A stretch of 64,000 nt of DNA from Rhizobium sp. BG4. Its GTDB lineage: Bacteria > Pseudomonadota > Alphaproteobacteria > Rhizobiales > Rhizobiaceae. The notes beneath the pieces were generated by a model. The model was given only the letters and a program-made list of their open reading frames with translations. It was not told where the DNA came from and did not search any database. The position numbers were made by a program, and so were the translations under genes. Where the stretch lies: NCBI RefSeq assembly GCF_016864575.1, contig NZ_CP044126.1, forward strand, positions 558,001-622,000, given 5' to 3'. The number at the start of each line of letters is the position of its first letter. Within the stretch, counting starts at the first letter, position 1. Shown here one piece after another: positions 36,142 through 44,038 of the stretch.

Positions 36142-36179
36142 GAAAAACCGAAGAGCGGATCTTGCCGATCGGCTCTTCG
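36142..36179 (-). terminator. Rho-independent terminator of the autotransporter gene
   Basis: CGAAGAGC (36149-36156) pairs with GCTCTTCG (36172-36179), with an inner GATC/GATC pair; on the minus strand a GTTTTTC run follows. It ends the autotransporter transcript and may also act on the rightward gene that stops at 36104. Confidence 0.78.
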
Positions 36180-36206
36180 AGAACATGCAGATGCTTCAGG
36201 CCGATC

Positions 36207-39041
36207 TCAGAATTCGACCTTCACGCCCGCATTCGCCGACCAGGAGTTGACCTCGCTGGTATAGGTCCCGAGCGTTACGCCGCTGTAGAGCGTCGTCTGC
36301 GGGTTGACCTGCAATTCGCCCGACAGCCCGAAGCGGCCGCCGACAAGATTGCGGTCGGTGATCGCAGAGACCGTGAAATCCGTGCCGCTCAGGCTGGCGT
36401 TGAGGCCCGAGGCCCCGAGGTTCAGCGTATCGACGAGGGCAGCGCTCAGCGAGACATTCGCCACCATGCCGTTCGTCAGCTTCGTCTGGTTGGTCAGCTT
36501 GCCTTCCAGAATGCCTTCGAGCGTGTGTGAAGTACGGTCGTCGTAGGAGATGTTCTGCGTCGAGCCGGTTTCGGAATAACCCTGATAGAAGCCTGCCGTG
36601 TAGCGCAGCCGTGCCGCCGGGGTGAAGGTCCAGCCCGGAGCGACCTCATGCTTCTGCGAGATGGCGATCTCCGGCGAGACGTACCAGCCGGCGAACGAGC
36701 CGCGGGCCGGATCGGAACCGAAGATCTCGCGGCGGCTGTCATTCTCGATGCCACCAGCCACCAGCGAGCTATCGAGCGTCACGCCGCTGAAATCGTTGCG
36801 CATGTAGACGCCGCCGAAGCCGGTATTGCCGGCCGTCTGGCCGGAGCCGTCGTCGGCGCGGTTGATGATGCGGCCGTAACCGGCGAGCACGCCGAAGCGG
36901 CCGTCGTCGAACTGGCGGTCGACACCAGCGGCAACGCCGTAGTTGCTGGAGCGCGTGTCGTTATCGTTGTCGAAGGTCTGGCCGCCGAAGGCGCGCATCC
37001 AGAACAGGTTGCCGAAGCGGTCGACAGCCGTGCCCTCGCCAAGCTTCTGAACGGCGGCTGCCGAACCCGTCGGCTTCCTTTCCTCGGCATAGCCGAGAGC
37101 GCTGGTGCCCGACGATTCGCTACCCCCGCCTGCAGAAGAACCGACATCGATATTGAGGATCGAGCCAATGACATTGCCGACGGAATTCGTATAGCCGCGA
37201 ACTGCCGCATCCATCGATGAAGCGCCGGGATCGACGACCTCGAGCCTGCCGTTATTGCTATTCGAATCCACGGAGACGATCAGCGATTGGCGAGAGTTGT
37301 TCAGGCTGATCTGGTTGAGCGCCGTCTCGTAATTGTCAACGGCGAGAGAATAGCTGCCGGAACCGAAGTTCGTAGCGTTGTTCTCGGTGGAGTCATAATC
37401 CACCGCGCCCTTGATGACCGAGCCCGGCAGAAGGTTAAGCGTGTTTCCGTCAGAGAGAAACCGGATGGAGTTCACGCCGCCGGAGATCGTGCCGCTATTG
37501 GTGATGGTTGCGGAACTGGAGGCGAGAATACCGTACGTGCCGCCGGAAATCGTGCCGCTATTGTCAATGGTCATAGCGCCACCGTTAGCGGAAATGATCG
37601 CGTTCAGGTCTGCCGAAATTGTGCCGCTGTTGCTGATCGAGGCGGAAGTATTGGATGTTGAGATCACCCCCGTCTGTCCAGTGATCGTGCCGCTGTTCAC
37701 CAGCGAAAACTCCCCGGTAGAGGCCGCATATACGCCTTGGAAGTCGCCCGCGATCCGACCGCTATTGTTTACGCTGATTTCATCGGAGTAACCTATAGCC
37801 AGGGCCTGCACGCCGGCAATCGAACCGCTATTGGCAATCCTTAGAGTTTCTCCGTCATAAGCCTGAACACCACCATTGATCACACCGGAGTTTACGAGAT
37901 CAAGGCTGGTGTTGCTGGACCAGATGCCATAGCTGTAGCCGGAAATCGTCCCGGTATTGGTCACCCTCGCAACAGACTCGTCGCCATTCAGGAAGAGACC
38001 GTAATAGTCGCCGGAAATCTTGCCGCTGTTGACGATCGTGGCGTTGTCGACACGTTGAAGGCTTACGCCGTAAAGATAGCTGATGCCGCCGGCTGCGTAG
38101 ATATTGCCGCTGTTCTCGAGCGAAAATTCTGCTTGTACGTCTTCGGCATAGATCCCGGCCTGGGCACCGGAGATCGTTCCGCTGTTCTGAATGGAAATGC
38201 TTTGCCCGTTGATGTCCGCAAGATTGATTCCGGAATTCGTCTCGCCCGAAATCGTGCCGCTATTGGTGATGGCGATCGTTGAATCATCCCATCCGCCCGA
38301 GTCGATATTCAGGCCGTTGTAAGCGCCCGAGATCGTACCGCTGTTGGAAATGACCCCGCCTTCGATGCGATAGAGATCGATGCCTGTGCCGGCGACGCTC
38401 GAAATCGTGCCGCTATTGTCGATGGCGATATCGAAGGCGCTATAGGCATAGATACCTGCGCTGCTGCCGGCGAAATGGCTGGCGAAATTGTCAGCCCCCG
38501 TACTGGCAATCGTGCCGCTATTGCTGATCGAGAAATCGAAGACATATCCAAAACCGACACCGAAATCATGGCCGCTGATCGTACCGGCATTGTTGATCAC
38601 CGTCCCATCAGGCTCCGAACCGTCGCCCGGAATGCTCGTGACGGAGATGCCTGCCGAGCCGGATACGCCATCAGTGCCGGAAATCGTGGCACCGGCAGCA
38701 TTGGTGATAGTGTTGTTGCTAGACCGGTCGATCATCACGCCAGACCAGTTACCGGAGATCTCGCCGCCAGCCAGGTTGCTAATCGAGATACCGTCGGAAG
38801 AGGGAGCGACGTGGACCGCAGCCTCAGGCGAAGAGATCGTACCCGAATTCTCGACGGTACAGTCAGTCTGGTCGGCAATGACATTGCCGGATACAACGCA
38901 ATCCGCCGCCATCGCTTTATTCACCGGCATCGTCGCGAAAAGCGCGACCGACGAAACGCCTGCGAGGAAGACCGCCGTCAAAGCGTGATTTCGTCCGCCG
39001 CGAATTACCTGGCCGCCTTCGGTCAGAGTAGAGTTGCTCAT
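36207..39041 (-). CDS. Autotransporter with NSGTIS-repeat passenger and C-terminal beta-barrel
   Basis: 944 residues from ATG 39041 (MSNSTLTEGGQV; AGGGGA 9 nt upstream). An extended signal peptide covers about 1-47 (ALTAVFLAGVSSVALFATMPVNKAMA). The passenger holds roughly 17 degenerate repeats of the form I-x-N-S-G-T-I-S-G at 15-30 residue spacing, the usual start of beta-helix rungs, over about residues 55-545. A spacer with a Gly/Ser run (GSSAGGGSESSGTSA) follows. The last 260 or so residues form the barrel (GNLFWMRAFGGQTFDND to the final aromatic-ended VKVEF). It should export its passenger to the surface as an adhesin-like protein. A regulator gene lies just upstream on the same strand. 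Confidence 0.93.
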   Translation of the reverse strand: MSNSTLTEGGQVIRGGRNHALTAVFLAGVSSVALFATMPVNKAMAADCVVSGNVIADQTDCTVENSGTISSPEAAVHVAPSSDGISISNLAGGEISGNWSGVMIDRSSNNTITNAAGATISGTDGVSGSAGISVTSIPGDGSEPDGTVINNAGTISGHDFGVGFGYVFDFSISNSGTIASTGADNFASHFAGSSAGIYAYSAFDIAIDNSGTISSVAGTGIDLYRIEGGVISNSGTISGAYNGLNIDSGGWDDSTIAITNSGTISGETNSGINLADINGQSISIQNSGTISGAQAGIYAEDVQAEFSLENSGNIYAAGGISYLYGVSLQRVDNATIVNSGKISGDYYGLFLNGDESVARVTNTGTISGYSYGIWSSNTSLDLVNSGVINGGVQAYDGETLRIANSGSIAGVQALAIGYSDEISVNNSGRIAGDFQGVYAASTGEFSLVNSGTITGQTGVISTSNTSASISNSGTISADLNAIISANGGAMTIDNSGTISGGTYGILASSSATITNSGTISGGVNSIRFLSDGNTLNLLPGSVIKGAVDYDSTENNATNFGSGSYSLAVDNYETALNQISLNNSRQSLIVSVDSNSNNGRLEVVDPGASSMDAAVRGYTNSVGNVIGSILNIDVGSSAGGGSESSGTSALGYAEERKPTGSAAAVQKLGEGTAVDRFGNLFWMRAFGGQTFDNDNDTRSSNYGVAAGVDRQFDDGRFGVLAGYGRIINRADDGSGQTAGNTGFGGVYMRNDFSGVTLDSSLVAGGIENDSRREIFGSDPARGSFAGWYVSPEIAISQKHEVAPGWTFTPAARLRYTAGFYQGYSETGSTQNISYDDRTSHTLEGILEGKLTNQTKLTNGMVANVSLSAALVDTLNLGASGLNASLSGTDFTVSAITDRNLVGGRFGLSGELQVNPQTTLYSGVTLGTYTSEVNSWSANAGVKVEF
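37480..38870 (-). repeat. Degenerate repeats encoding NSGTIS rungs
   Basis: On the plus strand the words CCGCTATTG and ATCGTGCCGCTATT recur many times as the reverse complement of codons for N-S-G-T-I. The spacing varies, so these are protein-level repeats of a beta-helix and not a DNA array. The repeats make this stretch prone to recombination and assembly error. Confidence 0.8.
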
Positions 39042-39188
39042 TTTCAAAATCCCCTGTTGCGAGCGAAATTCAAGGCCCGCAGTCCTGTCCAATCGAGTCG
39101 GCGCTCCGGTGAACGCCTTGTGTGAAATCGGAAATCTCATGACGGCCCGATTTCGACAACGGATGCGTCAAAAATGGACGGTGGCGCC

Positions 39189-40124
39189 TCATGACGCCTC
39201 CGTCCGGGCCGCCAAAGCCCTGGAAAAGGCGTCGTCCAGAATGGATAGTTTGGTCGCCTGCGCTTGCGCATACTGCCTGCGGAAATCGTGCGAGATCCAG
39301 AGCGGCGAGCGCCCGCGCAAACCGCTCCAGCCGGCGCCGCCCGCAGCCTCGGCCGCCGAAAGCTTGCGGCTGACATGCGCGCGCGACAGGCCGGCGAAGC
39401 TCGCGAGAGAGGAGATGGAGGTGATATCCGTCTCGTATCGATCGAATGTCGCAGGGATCGTCAGGTCGATGCCGCCGAAGAGCCGGTCCATGATCAGGCC
39501 ACCGGCATCGACACGCGAAAACGTGGCATAGAGCAGGCCCGAGTTGCGTATCCCGGGAGCCGCCAGCAGGCCGTCGGCCACATCCGGCTGCATCTGCAAG
39601 AGCAGATTGTCGGCATCGGCGCGGAACAGGCTGGCGCGACTGCCCCCGTCGATGACATCGAGCGCTTCGAAATGCAGGCCATACCAATGGGCGAGCATGC
39701 CGATGACTTTCGGCGACGGTACGAACCGGTGATGGCCGCCGGGCCGGCGCAGCGTCACCAGCCGGACGAAATCGTATTTCAGCGCCTCATCGATGAAGGC
39801 ATGCACGGTGTTGCGGCTGGCGATCGCGTAGCGGTCCGACATCTCCACCAGAACGGGCCGCGTCAGACCGCGGCCGATGCCACCCGTCCTGAAATGCGCC
39901 CCGAGCGCCGCGTGGCAGAGCAGCCAGCGCTGTTCGGTCGCAAACAGCGCGGCAATGCGCGGCTCCGCCTGATGTGTCGCGACGAAAGCCTGCGCCAGGC
40001 GCTGCAGCGCCTCGGAAAAGACCGGATCGAAGGGATCGAGGGCCGCCATTGCTAGGCGATCATGCCGGACGACGTCCGGCTCAAGCGCCCGCGCTGCAGA
40101 AGAATTGTAATGCAGGCCCATCAT
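39189..40124 (-). CDS. Winged-helix transcriptional regulator (MarR/Crp-like HTH), next to autotransporter
   Basis: About 311 residues from ATG 40124 (MMGLHYNSSAARALEPD). A helix-turn-helix is visible near the C-terminus (ITSISSLASFAGLSRAHVSRKLSAAEAAG), and a possible second one at RYAIASRNTVHAFIDEALKYDFVRLV. The family is not certain. It is followed by the autotransporter gene on the same strand after 147 bp and faces the OmpR-type regulator at 40406, so control of the surface protein is inferred. The start is uncertain: GAAGGG abuts the first ATG. Confidence 0.7.
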   Translation of the reverse strand: MMGLHYNSSAARALEPDVVRHDRLAMAALDPFDPVFSEALQRLAQAFVATHQAEPRIAALFATEQRWLLCHAALGAHFRTGGIGRGLTRPVLVEMSDRYAIASRNTVHAFIDEALKYDFVRLVTLRRPGGHHRFVPSPKVIGMLAHWYGLHFEALDVIDGGSRASLFRADADNLLLQMQPDVADGLLAAPGIRNSGLLYATFSRVDAGGLIMDRLFGGIDLTIPATFDRYETDITSISSLASFAGLSRAHVSRKLSAAEAAGGAGWSGLRGRSPLWISHDFRRQYAQAQATKLSILDDAFSRALAARTEAS

Positions 40125-40265
40125 CCCTTCGCGTCTTCGTTTGAGACCGCCAGGCGATTTGCGCGAGCGGCGACCCGCCGCTCCGTTCAAGGCGTTCGCT
40201 GCCGGCGAGGTCGATGCAGTTGATAGGCGAGCCGCTGCGGGACGTCCTGAATAGGACTGGCGGTG

Positions 40266-40293
40266 TTCTGAAAAACTTCTGAATTTTTCTGAA
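40266..40293. promoter_or_regulatory. Three phased direct repeats TTCTGAA in a divergent promoter
   Basis: TTCTGAA occurs at 40266-40272, 40277-40283 and 40287-40293, spaced 11 and 10 bp, one helical turn apart. This is the layout bound by OmpR/ToxR-type winged helices, which is the domain at the N-terminus of the gene at 40406. They lie in the 281-bp gap between the two divergent regulators. Confidence 0.6.
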
Positions 40294-40405
40294 TGCACCG
40301 CAGGAGCGGAACTCTCCCGATGATGGCCGCCGGTACGAGTTGACGGCTGAGCTCCACCTTTCCTATGTAGGGGCTCATGTCGCGGCCGCTTCACGGTAGG
40401 ATCGG

Positions 40406-42056
40406 GTGTTTCGTTTTACTGAATTTGCTTTCGATCCGCATCGCGCCGAGCTCCTGCGCCCCGACGGACAGACGATACGCCTACGGCCGCAGGCGAGCGC
40501 GCTGCTGCAGTTTTTCATCGACAACAACAAGCGCATCCTCAGCAAACATGACCTGATGGAAGCGGGCTGGCCCGGCATTCACGTCGCCGAAGACAGCTTG
40601 TTTCAATGCATCCGGGAAATCCGCAAGGCACTCGGAGACGAGGCGCGGCAGACGCTGAGGGTCGTCTCGCGCCGCGGCTATATTCTCTCGGCGACCGCGA
40701 TCTCCGATGGGCCGGAAGCAGCACCCGATGGCGGCGATGCGGATCGGCTCCCCTCCCCGCGTAGAGCAGCCTCCAGGCCTTTCGTCTCGCGGGCAAAGCT
40801 TCTATCGGGCGCCTTCATCGTCATCGCCGCGCTGGCAGGACTGACCTATCGCTTCATCGCAAGCGACCAGACGCAGCCGTCGTCCCCGCCCGTGATCGAC
40901 ATCTTGCCGATCGCCGATCTGACCGACGATCCGCAGAGCGGAGCGATGATCCGCGGCATCACCAACCAACTGCTGGACGGGCTCGCCCGCACCGGCGGCG
41001 TGCAGGTGAGACCGCCGGAACCCGCGTCCTCCGGCGGTGACAATCCTCACCCCGGCTTCCAGCTACAGCAAGAGCTTGAACGCAGCGCTCAGGCATGGAC
41101 CCTCAGAACCCGGATCATCGATGCCTCGACCCGCGAAATTCGCTTCTCCAGCGAAGCTGCGCTTGACGCTGATGTTACCGATGAGGCACTCGGCCAGACC
41201 CGGCTTGCGGCGAGCGCCGGTTACGCCATCGCCACCTGGCTCGATCAGCAGAGGGAAGTTCCTTTCAGAAGGAACCCTGACGCCGCCAACGCGGCGATCG
41301 AGCAGGCGATCAGCTCGATCAATCAGACGACCAAGGAGCGGTTCGCGACTGCGCGATCGATCCTCGAAACCTATCTCGCCCAGCAGCCCGACAATGTAGA
41401 TCTGCAGGTCGCGCTTGCCGCCCTGCATCTGCGCGGCATCCAGCTCTCATGGTACGGCGAGGCAGAGAAGACAAAAAAAAGAGGATGCCCGCGCGCTGAT
41501 CGAGAACGCGCTGAAGAGCCGCCCGATGTCGGCCAATGTGCTCGGCACCTATTGCCGGTTTCTCGCGGCGACGAACGCGTTTTCCGAGGCATTGGTCGCT
41601 TGCGCGCGTGACCTGGACCTCAATCCGTGGGACGGCGGAGCGCTCTTCAATCTGGGGCTGACGCAGATCCAGCTCGGCCGCTTCGAGGATGCGCTCTCGA
41701 CATTCCAGCGGGCCGACCGATTCAATACGCCCGATGTCTCCCGCTGGACCTGGCTGCTTGGCGCCGGCTGGGCAAACGTGATGCTTGGGCGCGACGAGGA
41801 AGCCCTGACCTGGCTGCAGCGCGCCATCGCCATTACCCCGGGCACCGGGCGGGCGCATATGCTGCTAGCCGTCGCCTATCAAAGGCTCGGCCGGACGGCG
41901 GATGCGAAGAATGCGCTTGCCCAGGCTCTCAAGCTCCGCCCGGGCTCAACCGCCAGCAACATCTCGCTTCCCGCGGAAAATGTCAGCCAGATCTATCTCG
42001 ACAAGCGCCAGGAGATCAGCAACATCCTCATAGAACTCGGGCTGCCGCCTGGCTGA
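40406..42056 (+). pseudogene. CadC/ToxR-type membrane regulator with TPR domain, frameshifted at an A8 run
   Basis: Residues 1-95 form an OmpR-type DNA-binding domain (FRFTEFAFDPHRAELLRPDG, HVAEDSLFQCIREIRKALGDE, LRVVSRRGYIL). A membrane helix follows at about 133-150 (LLSGAFIVIAALAGLTYRF), then a periplasmic sensor and TPR helices. The first frame fails at 41472-41480, where eight A's follow AC. With seven A's the reading continues as KKEDARALIENALKSRPM through TPR repeats (GGALFNLGLTQIQLGRFEDALSTFQRA) to 42056, giving 549 residues. The cause could be a mutation, a sequencing error, or programmed slippage on the A-run. It probably regulates the neighbouring surface-protein locus. Confidence 0.85.
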
Positions 42057-42068
42057 AATTGCGGGATT

Positions 42069-42082
42069 TTGATCTCGATCAA
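42069..42082 (+). promoter_or_regulatory. FixK box in a gene-free interval
   Basis: TTGATCTCGATCAA is a perfect TTGAT-N4-ATCAA FixK/Fnr site. It lies between two convergent genes, so it serves no annotated ORF. Class II spacing puts a rightward start near 42117, just where a run of hairpins begins. Confidence 0.85.
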
Positions 42083-42116
42083 GGAAGCCGGTGCCTGAGC
42101 AGCTAGGTTTGTCTCG

Positions 42117-42262
42117 CGGGCCGGGAGCGCCCGCGTCAAGTAGGGCAACTTGACAGAGGCTTGGCCGGTCCAGGGGCATGGCGCCGGGCAAGCCTCCGCG
42201 TCCCCGCTCTCCTTCCCTGCACAACGCGGAAACGATGAAGCGGCGCAATCGCCTGCTTCATC
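42117..42262 (+). ncRNA. Candidate FixK-controlled small RNA
   Basis: No open frame of note, but four consecutive stem-loops: CGCGGGC/GCCCGCG (42115-42135), GTCAAGT/ACTTGAC (42135-42154), AGGCTTG/CAAGCCT extended by CCGG/CCGG (42157-42195), and GATGAAGC with GGCG pairing CGCC and GCTTCATC (42234-42262). The first begins at the start predicted from the FixK box at 42069. The last lacks a T-run on the plus strand and may double as the terminator of the leftward CBS-BON gene. Ends are estimates. This is an inference from structure and promoter, with no expression evidence. Confidence 0.45.
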
Positions 42263-42265
42263 GCC

Positions 42266-42955
42266 CTACATGACCGCAAGCTCGGCTTCCGCCTTCGGCA
42301 TTTCCACGCGCAGCTGATCCCGGTAGCCGCCAAGCCCGAGGGCTTCGACGAGGGTGCGGACGGCTTTGCGTTTCAGGTCGGATTCCACCTGTCCCTCCAG
42401 CGTCACCTGGCCGTTACGCACGGAGACCTGCACCTTCTGAGGCGTCAGGCCGAGATCGGAACGCAGCCGCGTGCGCACCGCGAGACGGATCGCCTCGTCC
42501 TCGCGCGGCAGCGCCGTTGTCGAGGCGTCGAGGATCATGCCGAGGATATCGCTGCGGCTGACGATGCCGACCAACCTGCCGTCTTCGACGATCGGCAGCC
42601 GCTTGATACGATGCGCCTGCAGGCTTTCGGCGATATCGGCCACCTCGCTGTCGGGACGGGCAACGATGACATCCTCAGACATCACATCCCTGACCGACCA
42701 GCCGTGGCTGGCGATATAGCGTTCTAGATCGGTCTCGGACATCACTTCGGCAGTCCGCGCCATGCGCGGCGAAACGCGGATCTCCCGGCGCAGCAGCAGA
42801 TCGCCCTCGGTCAGCATACCGCAAACCCGGCCCTCGTCATCGACGACAGGAAGACCGCTGACCCGCTTCTGCATCATGACGGCCACGGCATGGCGGATGC
42901 CGACTGCCGGGCTGATCGACACCACGTCTGTGGTCATAATGTCCTTCGCCTGCAT
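42266..42955 (-). CDS. CBS-domain pair plus BON domain protein
   Basis: 229 residues. Two CBS motifs cover about 1-150 (MQAKDIMTTDVVSISPAVGIRHAVAVM, WSVRDVMSEDVIVARPDSEVADIAESLQ with GIVSRSDIL), the adenosyl-nucleotide-sensing module. A BON domain (EAIRLAVRTRLRSDLGLTPQKVQVSVRNGQVTLEGQV) fills the C-terminus. CBS-BON proteins are common in rhizobia and poorly known. A FixK box at 43021 gives a leader of about 31 nt, so microoxic induction is predicted. Confidence 0.93.
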   Translation of the reverse strand: MQAKDIMTTDVVSISPAVGIRHAVAVMMQKRVSGLPVVDDEGRVCGMLTEGDLLLRREIRVSPRMARTAEVMSETDLERYIASHGWSVRDVMSEDVIVARPDSEVADIAESLQAHRIKRLPIVEDGRLVGIVSRSDILGMILDASTTALPREDEAIRLAVRTRLRSDLGLTPQKVQVSVRNGQVTLEGQVESDLKRKAVRTLVEALGLGGYRDQLRVEMPKAEAELAVM

Positions 42956-43020
42956 GCCGGTGCCTCACTCGCCCTGAATATCGATGGCGTCGAGGTTAGC
43001 GGGCGTCGGAAGGCACCGCT

Positions 43021-43034
43021 TTGATCTCTGTCAA
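43021..43034 (-). promoter_or_regulatory. FixK box upstream of the CBS-BON gene
   Basis: TTGATCTCTGTCAA fits TTGAY-N4-RTCAA. Centred 72 bp before the ATG at 42955, it predicts a start near 42986. Confidence 0.82.
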
Positions 43035-43054
43035 ATGCGCGCATTGGCCGCGCG

Positions 43055-43798
43055 CTATTGCGGCCTGCCGGTGAAGACATAGCCGACGCCGCGCACCGAT
43101 TGGATCAGCGCCGGTTCCTTGGGGTCGGTTTCGATCTTCTTGCGCAGCCGGACGATCTGGGCGTCGATTGCCCGGTCGAAGGCTTCGAGATTGCGGTTTC
43201 TGGTCTGATCCATCAGCGTTTCGCGCGACAGAACCCGGCCGCGATTGCGCACAAAGACGAGCAGCATGTCGAATTCGCCCGTCGTCAGCGCCACGTCGTC
43301 CCCACCGGGAGAGGTCAGCCGCCGCCGGGCGACATCGAGCCGCCAGCCATCGAACTGCAGCACTTCCTCTTCGCCACCCGCCGGCCGAACGGTCTGATCG
43401 GCAGGCACGCGGCGCCGGAGCACGGTGCGCAGCCGCGCCAGCAGTTCGCGCAGGTGGAAGGGCTTGGCGATATAATCGTCGGCACCGATCTCAAGGCCGA
43501 CCACCTTGTCGGTGACGTCGTCCTGACCGGTCAGCATCAGCACGGGCACATCGGATGTGGCGCGCAGCTCCTTCAGCAGCTCCAGCCCGTTCTCGCCATT
43601 GGGCAGGACGAGATCAAGGAAGATCGCGGCATAGCTGCCCTTGGCAAGCTCGGAGCGCATCGCGGCACCGTTGCCGACGGCGCTGACCCTGTATCCGTTA
43701 TCCTCGAAATACCGAACGAGCATCTGCCTGATCCGGGCGTCGTCATCGACTACCAGAATGCGATCTGCTTCCATGTCACCCGTTCGTCCCGCTTCCAT
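43055..43798 (-). CDS. fxkR: OmpR/PhoB-family response regulator, FxkR-like
   Basis: About 247 residues: receiver domain with the acidic pair in ILVVDDDARIRQ, phospho-Asp in IFLDLVLPNG, switch Thr in PVLMLTGQDD and Lys in DDYIAKPFHLREL; then an OmpR winged helix (ALTTGEFDMLLVFVRNRGRVLSRETLMD, RNLEAFDRAIDAQIVRLRKKIE). The start is unsure (43807, 43798 or 43774). R. etli uses an OmpR-type regulator named FxkR between hybrid FixL and fixK. This gene fits that role by family and location, and there is no FixJ or partner kinase beside it. The symbol rests on context. Confidence 0.9.
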   Translation of the reverse strand: MEAGRTGDMEADRILVVDDDARIRQMLVRYFEDNGYRVSAVGNGAAMRSELAKGSYAAIFLDLVLPNGENGLELLKELRATSDVPVLMLTGQDDVTDKVVGLEIGADDYIAKPFHLRELLARLRTVLRRRVPADQTVRPAGGEEEVLQFDGWRLDVARRRLTSPGGDDVALTTGEFDMLLVFVRNRGRVLSRETLMDQTRNRNLEAFDRAIDAQIVRLRKKIETDPKEPALIQSVRGVGYVFTGRPQ

Positions 43799-43882
43799 GC
43801 TTTCCATCAGAGATAACGCAGGTTTAGCGGCGGCGCTACCATGCGCGCGACAGCGATTGCGACCATGGACAGAAAAGGTTGC

Positions 43883-44038
43883 TTAGGCCGGCGGATTGGC
43901 ATCGTCATCGGCAATCGCCCGCCAGGCGGCCCCTTCGAGATCCTCATACTGGCCGCTTTTCAGCGACCAGAGAAAAGCGGCAAGTCCGATGCCGCCCATG
44001 AAGAGCGCGATCGGGATCAGATAGATCAGCATGTTCAT
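43883..44038 (-). CDS. fixS: FixS (CcoS), cbb3 oxidase maturation protein
   Basis: 51 residues, MNMLIYLIPIALFMGGIGLAA at the start, one membrane helix (3-23) with the FLWSLKSGQYEDLEG segment shared by CcoS proteins and an acidic tail. The ATG at 44038 overlaps the fixI stop (ATGA). FixS is needed to insert cofactors into cbb3 oxidase together with the copper pump FixI. Confidence 0.93.
   Translation of the reverse strand: MNMLIYLIPIALFMGGIGLAAFLWSLKSGQYEDLEGAAWRAIADDDANPPA

Noticed and set aside
37480-38870. Regularly recurring short words that could suggest a CRISPR or satellite array
   Set aside because: Unit spacing varies and the words encode N-S-G-T-I rungs in frame within a signal-peptide-to-barrel autotransporter.
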